DNA from: Mycobacterium sp. 3519A
GTDB lineage: Bacteria > Actinomycetota > Actinomycetes > Mycobacteriales > Mycobacteriaceae
Direction: 5' to 3'
Assembly: GCF_900240945.1 (NCBI RefSeq)
Contig: NZ_OESG01000013.1
Location: forward strand, 1,240,001-1,304,000
Length of the DNA: 64,000 nucleotides
Shown: positions 1-9,589 of the stretch, one piece after another
Position numbering within the stretch: position 1 is the stretch's first letter
How the letters are laid out: every line of letters starts with the position of its first letter
Notes under the pieces: model-generated
Seen by the model: the letters and a program-made list of their open reading frames with translations, nothing else
Databases searched by the model: none
Told to the model about the DNA's origin: nothing
Made by a program: the position numbers and the translations under genes

Positions 1-1182
1 TAGCGAGAATCCGTGCCGGTGCAGCCAGTCCGTGCAGATGCCGACCGCCTCGCGCAGCGTGTCGCGCTGGCCCGGGCCGGAGTAGTAGTGGTTGGCGCGG
101 TGTATTTCGTGCATTTCCTTATCAGGATGCCCGATGGCGTCGAAGATGCGGCGGGTGTGGCTGGGTGTGCACGCGTTGTCGGCCAGGTTGCCGATCACCA
201 GCGTGGGCACGTCGATGCCCGGGCCGGCCTTGACGGCGTCGCCGTTGGCGTCGTCGTAACTCCACTGCGACAGCCAGCTGCGCAGCGTGCAGAACCGGGC
301 GAGGCCGAACGGTCCCATGTTGACCACCTGCGGGTCGCCCAGGTAGGTGCTGCGCGGTTCGCGCTCGTTCGGGTCGACGGTGGGATCCAGCCAGCGGGGG
401 TCTGCCATCGTGCCGTGCACGACGAAGGCGAACTCGTCATCGGGGCGCCCAGCGGCCTTCAGCTCAGCGAGCTTGTCCTTGACCCACTTGGTGATTCGCC
501 GGTTGCGCGCCACCTGAGCGGCCCGGTAGCGCTGCAGGAATTCCTCGGTATAGGGCGGCTGATTGGGGTTGTCCGGGTTGTACAGGTCGAGTTCCGGATC
601 CCGCTTGGACGGGTCCGACTCGTCGAGGATGGACGCGTCCAGCCATTCGGTCAGTGTGCCGTGGCGGCTGATGTGCGCGGCCAGCATCATGATGCCGTCG
701 GCGGGGATCAGGCCCAGTTTGGTCAGGTCGGGACCGTCGCCGGACGGGCTTGCGGTCACCGTCGGATAGGTGGCCTGCTGTTGGTAGAACGCCGACAGCG
801 AACCGCCGCCACTCCAGCCGGCCAGCACCACCTTCTGATAGCCCAGCCGGTTCTTGGCGTCCTTGATGCATTCGCCGAGATCCTCGACGACCTTCTCCAT
901 CAGCAGCGCGGAGTCCGTGCCCCGGAACCGGCTGTTGCAGTAGATGACGTGATGGCCCGCGCGGGCCAGCGCGTTGATCATCGGCAGGTACGCCCCGCCC
1001 CCGATGGGGTGCATGAACACCAGCACCGTGTCCGACGGCTTGATCTTCGGCTTGAGCAGATAGCTCTCGAGGACGATCAGCTCGGAGACGCCGCCGTAGA
1101 CATCCCGGACACCCGAAAGATTCTGGTACGCAATCAAATACGGGATACGGTCATATTCGTACTTCACGACCGTGGACGTCAT
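1..1182 (-). CDS. alpha/beta hydrolase, partial (C-terminus off window)
   Basis: Predicted cytoplasmic serine hydrolase of unknown substrate; no signal peptide is visible. From the ATG at 1180-1182 the frame runs open to the window edge (394 codons), so the C-terminus is missing. The nucleophile elbow is GWSGGGS with Ser124. An N-terminal strand FMHPIGGGAY supplies the likely oxyanion region, and a Gly-Asn-Leu-Ala-Asp stretch near the end is the likely acid region. The ATG overlaps the stop of the homogentisate dioxygenase gene by 4 bp (ATGA), so the two are translationally coupled and the hydrolase probably acts in the same catabolic route. Substrate assignment would be guesswork. Confidence 0.8.
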   Translation of the reverse strand, partial: MTSTVVKYEYDRIPYLIAYQNLSGVRDVYGGVSELIVLESYLLKPKIKPSDTVLVFMHPIGGGAYLPMINALARAGHHVIYCNSRFRGTDSALLMEKVVEDLGECIKDAKNRLGYQKVVLAGWSGGGSLSAFYQQQATYPTVTASPSGDGPDLTKLGLIPADGIMMLAAHISRHGTLTEWLDASILDESDPSKRDPELDLYNPDNPNQPPYTEEFLQRYRAAQVARNRRITKWVKDKLAELKAAGRPDDEFAFVVHGTMADPRWLDPTVDPNEREPRSTYLGDPQVVNMGPFGLARFCTLRSWLSQWSYDDANGDAVKAGPGIDVPTLVIGNLADNACTPSHTRRIFDAIGHPDKEMHEIHRANHYYSGPGQRDTLREAVGICTDWLHRHGFSL

Positions 1183-2273
1183 GAGTGCTGCCCAAGGTCG
1201 TTGGCGAGGATGTCGGCCGACGGCACCAGCCTGCGCCGGGTGTCCACCGCGATCACCGACCAGTCCACCGAGTCGTACTCGTCGAATTTGCGGCGTGCAC
1301 GCTCGCGAGCCTTCTCCGGCGCGCCGTGGTGAACCCCTTGCGGGGCATGGGAAATGAGTCCGGGCGGCATCGGTATTCCGTACAGCGAACCGCCGTGGAA
1401 GAACGCGATCTCGTCATAGTCGACGTTGCGGTGATACCAGGGTGTGCGCTCGGTTCCCGGCACGCCCTCGGCCGGTTTGGGCAGGAAGTTCATCACATAC
1501 ACGCCGGTCGCCTGCATGAACAGATGCACGGTGGGCGGTAGGTGCACGCTGTCGGACGTCACCACGTTGTAGTCGTCGATGTTGAACGTGAACGCGAAGT
1601 TGTCGCCGCGCCACCCTTCGACGTCGAGCGGATGATGTTGGTAGAACAGCGAAGTCGGCCCGCCGTCATGGATCAGCCGCACCTCGTACTGGTCGCGGCC
1701 GTCGTCGTCTATGGGCGCGGGCTCGGGGATGGTCGCCTGCGACGGGTCGAACGGGAAGTGTCGTCCCAGATAGCCCGGCGGCGGCACCCGGAACTCGTCG
1801 GTGGCCTGGATCATCAACAGCGTGGACTCTTCGTCGGGGACTTGCCGGAACGTGCACGCCTTGGGGATGTAGACCCAATCGCCTTGGCGATAGCGCAGCG
1901 GACCGAACTCGGTCTCCAGAAGACCGGAGCCGCGGTGGACGAAGCTGAGCAGATCGCCGTCGACGTAGCGGACGAAGAACGGCATCGCCTCGCTGCGCCG
2001 CGACAGCAGCACCTGGCAGTCGGCGTTGGAGAACATCAGCAGCGGCCCGCCGGCCGCGTCGGTGGCGTCGCCCGGCTTCAGTTGGTCGGCGAGCACGTCG
2101 ACGGGACGCAGCGGACCGGACGCGCGGTAGGCGGTGGGGTCGTGGCGCCGGTAGATGTTGGCGGTCCGACCGGTGAAGCCCCCGCGGCCCAGCTCGTCGT
2201 CCTTGAGGCCGTCGAGATCGGCGTGTAATCGCTTCGGGGTGCGGCCTTTTCGCAGGTGCACGAACGATTCCAT
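1179..2273 (-). CDS. hmgA: homogentisate 1,2-dioxygenase
   Basis: Ring-cleaving Fe(II) dioxygenase converting homogentisate to maleylacetoacetate in tyrosine/phenylacetate catabolism. The 364-residue protein begins MESFVHLRKG and keeps family blocks such as YRQGDWVYIPK, the His-rich FYQHHPLDVEGWRGD and the C-terminal PPGLISHAPQGVHHG, which carry candidate metal ligands. It is shorter than the roughly 430-residue animal and proteobacterial enzymes, as is usual for actinobacterial forms. I chose the ATG at 2271-2273 because GGAGG sits five bases upstream; an in-frame TTG at 2288 would place that SD inside the gene. The gene is downstream of the DUF385 gene and overlaps the next hydrolase by 4 bp. 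Maleylacetoacetate isomerase is not adjacent; an FAH-family gene lies at 25.6 kb but may not belong to this route. Confidence 0.85.
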   Translation of the reverse strand: MESFVHLRKGRTPKRLHADLDGLKDDELGRGGFTGRTANIYRRHDPTAYRASGPLRPVDVLADQLKPGDATDAAGGPLLMFSNADCQVLLSRRSEAMPFFVRYVDGDLLSFVHRGSGLLETEFGPLRYRQGDWVYIPKACTFRQVPDEESTLLMIQATDEFRVPPPGYLGRHFPFDPSQATIPEPAPIDDDGRDQYEVRLIHDGGPTSLFYQHHPLDVEGWRGDNFAFTFNIDDYNVVTSDSVHLPPTVHLFMQATGVYVMNFLPKPAEGVPGTERTPWYHRNVDYDEIAFFHGGSLYGIPMPPGLISHAPQGVHHGAPEKARERARRKFDEYDSVDWSVIAVDTRRRLVPSADILANDLGQHS

Positions 2274-2298
2274 GGCGGCCTCCATCAACGTCGACGAA

Positions 2299-2322
2299 AA
2301 AACTAAAAGTGATGTTAGTTTT
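2299..2322. promoter_or_regulatory. inverted repeat upstream of hmgA (candidate operator)
   Basis: Perfect 8-bp arms AAAACTAA (2299-2306) and TTAGTTTT (2315-2322) separated by 8 bp lie 26 bp before the hmgA ATG, in an AT-rich pocket inside a GC-rich operon. It could be a repressor site for an internal hmgA promoter, or a stem-loop ending the DUF385 message. An A/T-only outer arm in this genome is unlikely to be random. Confidence 0.5.
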
Positions 2323-2336
2323 ACTTCTAAGTCGGG

Positions 2337-2726
2337 TCAATCCACCACGTCGACGCGGATGGTCAGCAGATTGGTGCCGAAGGTGCGTACACCCATGCTG
2401 TTGAACGCGGGCAGCGACTTCAGTCGCTCGTGCGGATCGTCGTCGGGCAGAAGATGCGCGACGCCCTTGTGCCACCGCCCGTTCAAGCGCACCCGGACGT
2501 TGGGGTCGGCCTTGATGTTCTTGACGTACTGCGACTTCTCGCCGAACTCGGAGACGAACCAGAACTGGTCGCCGACCCGACCGCCGCCCAGCGGGGTGCG
2601 TCGGGGTGCACCCGATTTGCGGCCCGTCGTCTCCAGCAGTGTCTGAAACGGCAGCAGTCGCATCAGCGGGTTGGCCACCCGCTTCTGGAACGTGCTGGTG
2701 ATGCGGTCTCGCAGTTCGTTGGCCAT
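2337..2726 (-). CDS. DUF385 / deazaflavin-dependent nitroreductase family protein
   Basis: Small 129-residue protein of the F420-binding (Ddn-like) family. Visible family signatures are TTGRKSGAPRRTPLGGG, which in this family contacts the F420 phosphate, followed by FWFVSEFGEKSQYVKNIKADP and the beta-strand VRVRLNGRWHKG. Members bind coenzyme F420 and reduce quinones or nitro compounds, usually at the membrane. The start ATG at 2724-2726 has GAGAGGGG upstream. It sits 11 bp downstream of the monooxygenase-like gene and is cotranscribed with it. The family assignment is firm; the substrate is unknown, though an electron-transfer role beside an aromatic-ring oxygenase is plausible. Confidence 0.8.
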   Translation of the reverse strand: MANELRDRITSTFQKRVANPLMRLLPFQTLLETTGRKSGAPRRTPLGGGRVGDQFWFVSEFGEKSQYVKNIKADPNVRVRLNGRWHKGVAHLLPDDDPHERLKSLPAFNSMGVRTFGTNLLTIRVDVVD

Positions 2727-2737
2727 GGGGTCCCCTC

Positions 2738-3904
2738 TCACACCATCGCGGTTCGCGGCACCTTCATCCCCAGTGTGAGGGCTCCGGCGAGTTCGCGGCT
2801 GGTGTCGTAGTCGAAAACCACGTGCCCGCAGATCACGTCGACGTCGCGCTTGATCCGCTGCAGTGGGTTGTCGAGGAAGTGGGCGCTGGCGCCGGACGCC
2901 TCGAGCAGGTTGCCGATCACCGCGCGCGACTCGTGCACGATGTGGGCTGCCGCGAGCCTGGCCTCCCCGCGCACCTGCCGTGGCACGGGATCGCCTGTGG
3001 CAAGGCGGTTTTCGATGTCTGCGACGGTGTCGGCGAGCAGGCCGTGTAACGCGCGCAGCCGGACGCGGGCTTCGGCCAGATGCGCCTGGGCGATCGGCTT
3101 GTCCTGCTGCACCACGCCTTCGTATGCCAGCACCCGCTGCGACAGTCGCTCGGCGTAGATTTCGGCGGCGCGTTCGGCGCTGCCCAGTGCCGGCATGGCC
3201 GCCAGCAGCGCCAACGCGGGCACCATCGGCCAGCGATAGGTGTCGGCGTCGTGCAGACCCGCCCCCGGCGCCGTCCCGGTGTAGATGTCGGCCACCCGCA
3301 CCAACCGGTGCGCAGGGACGAAGACATCGGTGGCGACGACGTCGTTGGACCCGGTGGCGCGCATGCCGTCGGTGTGCCAGACGTCGTCGATCTCGACCTG
3401 GTCGATCGGCAGCAGGGCCAGCGCGGGGTAGATCTCCTGCTCGGGGCCGCACAACGCGCCGACGATGACCCAGTTGCCGTGCATCACGCCGGTGGCCCAC
3501 GACCAGCGGCCGGTGAGCCGGATGCCGTCGGCGCACGGGAGGCCGCGGCCCGTCGGAGCCAGCGGTGCGGGTGCGAGGAACGGCCGGGTGGCGAACGCCT
3601 CCTGCTGCGCGCGTTCGTCGAACAGCGCGAGCATCCAGTTGTGCAGCGCGTAGAACCCGATCGTCCACGCGCTCGACGCGCAGCCATGCGCCATCCGGCG
3701 GACGGGATCCAGGATGGCCGGGAAATCGGCCTGCGCGCCGCCGTAGCGGGCGGGCACCAGCAGGTCGGTGAAACCGGACGCGAGGAGGTCGTCGACGGTG
3801 GCCTGCGGCAGCCTGCGCAGTCGTTCGGCGTCCAGCGCCCGTTCGCCGAGTCGCGCGACGAATTCTGGGCTGATCGTCGGCCGAGCGGCCGTTTTGGCGG
3901 GCAT
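2738..3904 (-). CDS. acyl-CoA dehydrogenase-fold flavin monooxygenase (HsaA/HpaB-like)
   Basis: The 388-residue protein has the ACAD fold but the character of the group D flavin monooxygenases (HsaA, DszC type). An N-terminal helical domain reads LVPARYGGAQADF and CASSAWTIGFYALHNWM, then RLTGRWSWATGVMHGNWVIVGA in the middle beta domain, then a helical C-terminus with ASGASAHFLDNPLQRIKRD. It lacks the usual acyl-CoA dehydrogenase IYEGT element, arguing for an FMNH2-dependent hydroxylase of an aromatic or steroid-like substrate rather than a beta-oxidation enzyme. Its neighbours fit: DUF385 and homogentisate dioxygenase downstream, TetR upstream. A palindrome lies just ahead of its start. Confidence 0.7.
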   Translation of the reverse strand: MPAKTAARPTISPEFVARLGERALDAERLRRLPQATVDDLLASGFTDLLVPARYGGAQADFPAILDPVRRMAHGCASSAWTIGFYALHNWMLALFDERAQQEAFATRPFLAPAPLAPTGRGLPCADGIRLTGRWSWATGVMHGNWVIVGALCGPEQEIYPALALLPIDQVEIDDVWHTDGMRATGSNDVVATDVFVPAHRLVRVADIYTGTAPGAGLHDADTYRWPMVPALALLAAMPALGSAERAAEIYAERLSQRVLAYEGVVQQDKPIAQAHLAEARVRLRALHGLLADTVADIENRLATGDPVPRQVRGEARLAAAHIVHESRAVIGNLLEASGASAHFLDNPLQRIKRDVDVICGHVVFDYDTSRELAGALTLGMKVPRTAMV

Positions 3905-3916
3905 GGCGGGACGCTA

Positions 3917-3934
3917 CCATACCTTTTGGTATGG
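3917..3934. promoter_or_regulatory. palindrome CCATACC-N4-GGTATGG, candidate TetR operator
   Basis: Perfect 7-bp arms around TTTT, 13 bp upstream of the monooxygenase ATG. TetR proteins commonly bind such near-symmetric 15-20 bp sites, and a TetR gene lies immediately upstream on the same strand, so autoregulation or operon repression is a reasonable inference. Confidence 0.55.
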
Positions 3935-3940
3935 ACGACG

Positions 3941-4002
3941 CGCCGAAACTGCGACCAGATCGTGATCTGGCAAAGTTTCGAGATCTGGCCGCAGTCTCGG
4001 CG
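3941..4002. repeat. long imperfect palindrome between TetR gene and monooxygenase gene
   Basis: Arms at 3941-3960 and 3983-4002 match at 18 of 20 positions. A second, perfect palindrome CCAGATC-GT-GATCTGG (3955-3970) overlaps the left arm and loop. It lies 10 bp past the TetR stop codon and has no U-tract. Similar GC-rich palindromes containing a CCGAAACTGCGA-type core recur in mycobacterial intergenic regions to my knowledge; here it may terminate the TetR message. Confidence 0.5.
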
Positions 4003-4011
4003 CGGTGAGCG

Positions 4012-4578
4012 TCAGCGCTTGAGCATGATGTCGAGGAAGCCCTCGCGCCCGGCGGCGGCGCGGGCGTTCGGGTGCGGGCCGGCCAGGTGCAGGAAGCCGA
4101 CGCCGGCGGCGAACGTGGCGTTGGCCCGCAGTTCGGCGTCGTCGGCGTCGAAGCCGTGATCGAGGAAGGCCTGGCGTACCGCGGCGAGTACGCGCAGATC
4201 GGCGGCGCGCACGCTCGCCGCCACGTCGGTATCGGTGCGGGCCCACTCCCGCATGGCGCGCTCCAAGGTCCAGTGACGGGGGCTGACCAGCGACGACATC
4301 ATCCGGGACAGGCGTTCCCGCGGCGGAAGCGTGGCCAACTCGCCGAGGTCGCTGCGGTCATCGCCGCGCAATTCGCCCCAGGCCTGCACCAGCGCGGTGC
4401 GGTAACCGGCGATGTCGGTGAAGTGCCAGTAAAAGCTGCCCTTGGTCACTTCGAGGCGGCGACACAGCCGATCGACCTTGAGCGCCTTGATGCCCTCCTC
4501 GGCCAGAATCGCAAAGCCCGCCTGGATCCAGTCGTCGACCGACAACCGGTTGCCCGTCGGCGCATCGGCCCTCCCCAT
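4012..4578 (-). CDS. TetR family transcriptional regulator
   Basis: 188-residue repressor. The N-terminal helix-turn-helix is clear: GFAILAEEGIKALKVDRLCRRLEVTKGSFYWHF split across residues about 20-52, with the hallmark TKGSFYWHF recognition helix. The C-terminal ligand domain is unremarkable and gives no ligand clue. Being upstream on the same strand as the monooxygenase-hmgA operon, with a palindrome at 3917-3934 in the gap, it is the likely local regulator. The start ATG at 4576-4578 follows no strong SD; the HTH position supports it. Confidence 0.85.
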   Translation of the reverse strand: MGRADAPTGNRLSVDDWIQAGFAILAEEGIKALKVDRLCRRLEVTKGSFYWHFTDIAGYRTALVQAWGELRGDDRSDLGELATLPPRERLSRMMSSLVSPRHWTLERAMREWARTDTDVAASVRAADLRVLAAVRQAFLDHGFDADDAELRANATFAAGVGFLHLAGPHPNARAAAGREGFLDIMLKR

Positions 4579-5844
<1,266 letters not shown>

Positions 5845-5859
5845 TCACCGGAACACGCG

Positions 5860-5893
5860 AAAGCCCCCGACACCGGCCGAGTCGGGGGCTTTT
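5860..5893 (+). terminator. Rho-independent terminator after antigen 85 gene
   Basis: A 12-bp stem (arms 5860-5871 and 5881-5892, core GCCCCCGAC/GTCGGGGGC) with a 9-base loop and a following T-run, 15 bp beyond the stop. It is one of the few classical terminators in this window. Confidence 0.9.
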
Positions 5894-5914
5894 GCGTTGG
5901 TGAATACTGAGCCC

Positions 5915-6913
5915 ATGGTCGCAGTCAATGCTTTGGTCGCACACCAGGATGCCGAGGGCACGATCACGCTTGCGCACGAGGTTGTCGACGACAGCTTCTT
6001 GCCCGAGGGTGACGTCACCATCTCCGTCGAATACTCCGGCGTCAACTACAAAGACGCACTGGCCATCACCCCGAAGGGCGGTGTGGCACGGTCGTATCCG
6101 CTCATCCCGGGTATCGATGTCGCAGGCACGGTGACCGCAAGCGCGGTCGACGACTTCGCGGTGGGGGACCGGGTGGTCGCTCACGGATACGACATCGGCA
6201 CCGGACGCCACGGCGGATACGCCGACACCGCCCGGTTTCCGGCCGACTATCTGGTCAAGCTGGATACCCTGACCACCGCGCAGGCGGCCGCCATCGGCAC
6301 TGCCGGCTTCACAGCGGCTATGAGCGTCAACGCAATTCGCGCACACGGGGTGCGGCCTCAGGACGGGCCGGTGCTGGTGACCGGTGCGACGGGCGGCGTC
6401 GGCAGCGTCAGCGTCGACTTGTTGGCCGGCCTCGGCTACGAGGTGATCGCATCCACCGGAAAGGCGGAGGCACACGATTACCTGATGGGGCTCGGCGCGT
6501 ACCAGGTGGTCGGCCGGTTGCCCGCGGAGGGCGAGAAGGTTCGCCCGCTCGGCAAGTCGAGCTACGCCGCGGTGGTCGACAGCGTCGGCGGCGACACTCT
6601 TGCGTACGCGTTGAGCACGCTCAATTACGCTGGCGTGGCGGCGATTTCAGGTCTGGCCCGGTCGGCTGATCTGCCGACGACGGTGATGCCGTTCATCCTG
6701 CGCGGTGTCACGCTGGTAGGCATCGACTCGGTGCTGCTGCCGATCGACAAGCGTCGCGAACTGTGGCAGTCGATCGCCACCGAGTTACTGCCCGACCACC
6801 TCGACGACATCACCCACGACGTCTCGATCCTCGACGCACCGCAGACCTTGCGCAGCATCGTCGGGGGCGGCGTCACGGGCCGCACCCGCGTGGTGGTCAA
6901 GGGCGGCTTCTAA
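5915..6913 (+). CDS. zinc-less MDR oxidoreductase, acrylyl-CoA reductase/YhdH (AcuI) type
   Basis: A 332-residue medium-chain reductase. The N-terminal domain carries VEYSGVNYKDALA and PLIPGIDVAGTV; the NADPH-binding motif is TGATGGVGSVSVDLLAGLG followed by STGKAEAHDYL. The Cys/His zinc ligands of alcohol dehydrogenases are absent, and the set of motifs is that of AcuI/YhdH enzymes, which reduce acrylyl-CoA or similar enoyl compounds with NADPH. The ATG at 5915 begins the conserved region; an upstream GTG at 5900 is possible but would overlap the terminator downstream region. It converges on the fadE pair, an arrangement resembling fadE24-fadE23-fadB4 in M. tuberculosis, but the sequence does not look like FadB4. 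Confidence 0.8.
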   Translation: MVAVNALVAHQDAEGTITLAHEVVDDSFLPEGDVTISVEYSGVNYKDALAITPKGGVARSYPLIPGIDVAGTVTASAVDDFAVGDRVVAHGYDIGTGRHGGYADTARFPADYLVKLDTLTTAQAAAIGTAGFTAAMSVNAIRAHGVRPQDGPVLVTGATGGVGSVSVDLLAGLGYEVIASTGKAEAHDYLMGLGAYQVVGRLPAEGEKVRPLGKSSYAAVVDSVGGDTLAYALSTLNYAGVAAISGLARSADLPTTVMPFILRGVTLVGIDSVLLPIDKRRELWQSIATELLPDHLDDITHDVSILDAPQTLRSIVGGGVTGRTRVVVKGGF

Positions 6914-6939
6914 CCGGGCTGCTCGCCGGGAGGAAGGGG

Positions 6940-8151
6940 CTACTTCAGCTCGGACGATGACAGGCCCAGCAGGCGGCGAGCCACCACCAGTTGCTGGATC
7001 TGCTGCGTGCCCTCGAAGATGTCGAGGATCTTGCTGTCGCGGGCCCACTTCTCCAACAGCGCCTGCTCCGAATAGCCGACGGTGCCTGCCAACTCGACCG
7101 CCTTGAGCGTGATGTCGCTGGCGACGCGGCCGGCCTTGGCCTTACCCATCGACGCTTCCTTGGAGTTCGGGATGTTGTTGTCGGCCTGCCATGCGGAGCG
7201 GACCATCAGCAGATAGGCCGCCTCCCAATCGGATTCCATGCGCAGGAACTCGGCTGCGGGCGCGCTCTGTGCGTGTGACGGCTTGTCGTAGGAGATCTCG
7301 ACACCGGCCTCGGTGAGGATCTTGCGCAGTTCCTCGAGCGCGGCGCGGGCGATGCCGACCGCCATCGCGGCGACCACCGGACGCGTGTTGTCGAAGGTCT
7401 CCATCACCCCGGCGAAGCCCTTCTCCACCTGGATCTCCGGGCTGCCCAGCAGGTTGTCCTTCGGGATGCGGACGTTGTCGAACCGGATCACCGCGGTGTC
7501 GGAGGCCTTGATGCCGAGCTTGTCCTCGAGACGCTCGACGGTGACGCCGGGGTAATCGCGCGGCACGATGAACGACTTGATCGCCGCGCGGCCCAACGAC
7601 TTGTCCAGCGTCGCCCACACGACGATGTGGGAGGCCCGAGATCCGGCGGTGACGAAGATCTTCTCGCCGTTGATGACGTACTCGTCGCCGTCCAGCTTCG
7701 CGGTGGTCGACACCGCCGCGGAGTCCGAGCCGAAGCCGGGCTCGGTGATGGCCATGGCCGCCCACACGCCCTTGCCGAGCCGCTCCAGCTGTTCGGGGGT
7801 GGCCACGCTGGAGATCGCGGCGTTGCCGAGGCCTTGGCGCGGCACGGACAGCATCAAAGCGACGTCGCCCCAACTGATTTCCATCACGTTGAGGACGGCC
7901 GACATGTTGCCGCCGTTGTGGTTCGTTTCCTTGGTCTCGGTGCCCGCGAAGGCCTCGGCGCCGGCGAACGCGAAAGCCTTTGCGTCCGAGATGCCTTCGA
8001 ACAATGTCGCCAGCGTGTCCAACTCGACCGGGTATTCGTGCTCGCGCAGGTCCCACTTGCGGGCGATCGGCCGCAGCATTTCAGCGGCGCCCTGATGCGC
8101 CTTCTCGATGACCGCTTCCAGCTTGCGCGGCAGTTCCAGATTGATTGCCAT
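6940..8151 (-). CDS. fadE23: acyl-CoA dehydrogenase FadE23
   Basis: 403-residue FAD-dependent acyl-CoA dehydrogenase. Typical blocks: WAAMAITEPGFGSDSA (flavin-contacting strand), YVINGEKIFVTAGSRA and C-terminal ILDIFEGTQQIQQLVVARRLLG, the last corresponding to the family element holding substrate and FAD. Order and sequence match the M. tuberculosis fadE24-fadE23 pair (Rv3139-Rv3140), in which fadE24 is first and is known to be induced by isoniazid. The gene starts 20 bp after fadE24 ends. Adjacent unequal fadE genes in mycobacteria often encode alpha2beta2 heterotetramers (ChsE type), so a complex with FadE24 is likely. Confidence 0.88.
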   Translation of the reverse strand: MAINLELPRKLEAVIEKAHQGAAEMLRPIARKWDLREHEYPVELDTLATLFEGISDAKAFAFAGAEAFAGTETKETNHNGGNMSAVLNVMEISWGDVALMLSVPRQGLGNAAISSVATPEQLERLGKGVWAAMAITEPGFGSDSAAVSTTAKLDGDEYVINGEKIFVTAGSRASHIVVWATLDKSLGRAAIKSFIVPRDYPGVTVERLEDKLGIKASDTAVIRFDNVRIPKDNLLGSPEIQVEKGFAGVMETFDNTRPVVAAMAVGIARAALEELRKILTEAGVEISYDKPSHAQSAPAAEFLRMESDWEAAYLLMVRSAWQADNNIPNSKEASMGKAKAGRVASDITLKAVELAGTVGYSEQALLEKWARDSKILDIFEGTQQIQQLVVARRLLGLSSSELK

Positions 8152-8171
8152 GGTTCGACTTTCGCTCGAAG

Positions 8172-9548
8172 TTAGACGACGACGACACCCTCGGCGACGC
8201 CGATGGCCCGCAGATCGCGGTACCAGCGTTCGACCGGGTGCTCCTTGGTGTAACCGTGGCCGCCGAGCAGTTGCACGCCGTCGAGTCCGATCTGCATGCC
8301 CTTGTCGGTGCCCAGTCGCTTGGCCAGCGCGGCCTCACGGGCGAACGGCAGGCCCTGGTCGGCGCGAGAGGCTCCGCGCCAGGTGATGAGCCGCAACCCG
8401 TCGAACTCGATCGCGATGTTGGCGCACATGAACGCCACCGCCTGCCGGTGCGCGATCGGTTCGCCGAAGGCGTGCCGCTCCTTGACGTAGGGCACCACGT
8501 AGTCGAGCACCGCATGCGCGGTCCCGACCGCCAACGCCGCCCACCCCAGCCGCGACAGCGCGACGGCTTCGGAATAGTCGGCGTCGGTCGCACCGTCCTC
8601 GCCGAGGCGCGCGCTCAACGGCACGGTGACGCGGTCGAGTTCGACCTTGCCGAGCGCCGCCGCGCGGATACCCATGCTCGGGTCGGCAGTGACGGTGAGG
8701 CCCTTGGCCGACGACTCGACGATGAACAGCGCCGGCTTGCCGTTGAGTTGTGCTGCCACGATGAACAATTCGGCGTTCGCGGCCGCGGGTACCAACGACT
8801 TCACGCCGTCGAGGCGGTAGCCGCTGGGGGTGCGCACCGCGGTGGTCTTCAACGCGGTCGGATCGAAAAGCGGATATGGCTCGGCGATCGCCACACATGC
8901 CTGCGGCACGTTCTCACCCGCGAACTCCTTGAGATACGTCGCCTGCTGATCGGCGCTGCCCCAGTGCGTCAACGCGGAGGCGACGCCGGCAGGCGCCAGG
9001 ATCGGCAGCGCCAGACCCATGTCGCCGTACGCCAGCGCCTCGGCCACCAGCACGTTGGTCACCGCGGCGCGGTGGGCGGCGATGCCGTCGAAATCCTCGG
9101 GCACGTTGATGGCCGTGATGCCCAGTTCGGTCGCCTTGGCGACGAGGTCCGGGGGATAGGCGGTGGCCTCGTCGGCGTCGTGCGCGGCGGGACGGATCAC
9201 CTCCTCGGCGAACTCGGTGACGGTGTCGACGATCATCTGCTGTTCGTCGTCGGGGGTCAGGTCGAAGTAGTCCGCCCCGCTCTTCTTCAGCCGGGTCGGC
9301 CCGCCCGGCGCACCCGAGACCCGCTTGAACTGCCGATTGGCCGCGCCCGCAGCGGTGAACACCTGCTTGACGCCGTACTTCAGGCCGCGGTTCAGCGGAT
9401 CCCGCAGGTTGTAGCGGTCCAGGAACTCCTGCCCGACGATGGGCGTGATCAGCGCCAACCCGATGTCGGTCGCTGTCCTGCGGTGCTTGTGCATGCCGAC
9501 GGCGCTCTCTTTGCCCGAGCGCTTCTTGGACGGCAGTGTGTTGGTCAT
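8172..9548 (-). CDS. fadE24: acyl-CoA dehydrogenase FadE24
   Basis: 458-residue ACAD-family subunit. It has a 100-residue basic N-terminal extension (KKRSGKESAVGMHKHRR) before the ACAD fold, which opens at DYFDLTPDDEQQMIVDTV and continues with PEDFDGIAAHRAAVTN and LLGGHGYTKEHPVERWYRDL, ending GVAEGVVVV without the C-terminal EGT extension seen in FadE23. This complements FadE23 and fits a two-subunit enzyme. I chose ATG 9546-9548, matching the known MTNT-type start; an upstream in-frame codon at 9599 would run into the operator repeats. Two candidate operators lie at 9590-9634. FadE24 is part of the isoniazid-response set in M. tuberculosis. Confidence 0.88.
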   Translation of the reverse strand: MTNTLPSKKRSGKESAVGMHKHRRTATDIGLALITPIVGQEFLDRYNLRDPLNRGLKYGVKQVFTAAGAANRQFKRVSGAPGGPTRLKKSGADYFDLTPDDEQQMIVDTVTEFAEEVIRPAAHDADEATAYPPDLVAKATELGITAINVPEDFDGIAAHRAAVTNVLVAEALAYGDMGLALPILAPAGVASALTHWGSADQQATYLKEFAGENVPQACVAIAEPYPLFDPTALKTTAVRTPSGYRLDGVKSLVPAAANAELFIVAAQLNGKPALFIVESSAKGLTVTADPSMGIRAAALGKVELDRVTVPLSARLGEDGATDADYSEAVALSRLGWAALAVGTAHAVLDYVVPYVKERHAFGEPIAHRQAVAFMCANIAIEFDGLRLITWRGASRADQGLPFAREAALAKRLGTDKGMQIGLDGVQLLGGHGYTKEHPVERWYRDLRAIGVAEGVVVV

Positions 9549-9589
9549 GTCAGCTGCCTCACTTGCTGGTGGACGTGCGCGAACACGCA

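Noticed and set aside
13..1332. 439-codon + strand frame
   Set aside because: Shadow of the hydrolase and hmgA genes; composition is His/Val/Gln-rich, typical of high-GC antisense.
3955..3970. Link between CCAGATC-GT-GATCTGG and the ssrA terminator stem (CCAGATC-AT-GATCTGG)
   Set aside because: Similar cores but different flanks; likely coincidence of a short palindrome.
5915..6913. fadB4 as the name for the MDR gene
   Set aside because: Position next to fadE23 fits, but motifs are AcuI/YhdH type and the N-terminus differs from FadB4.
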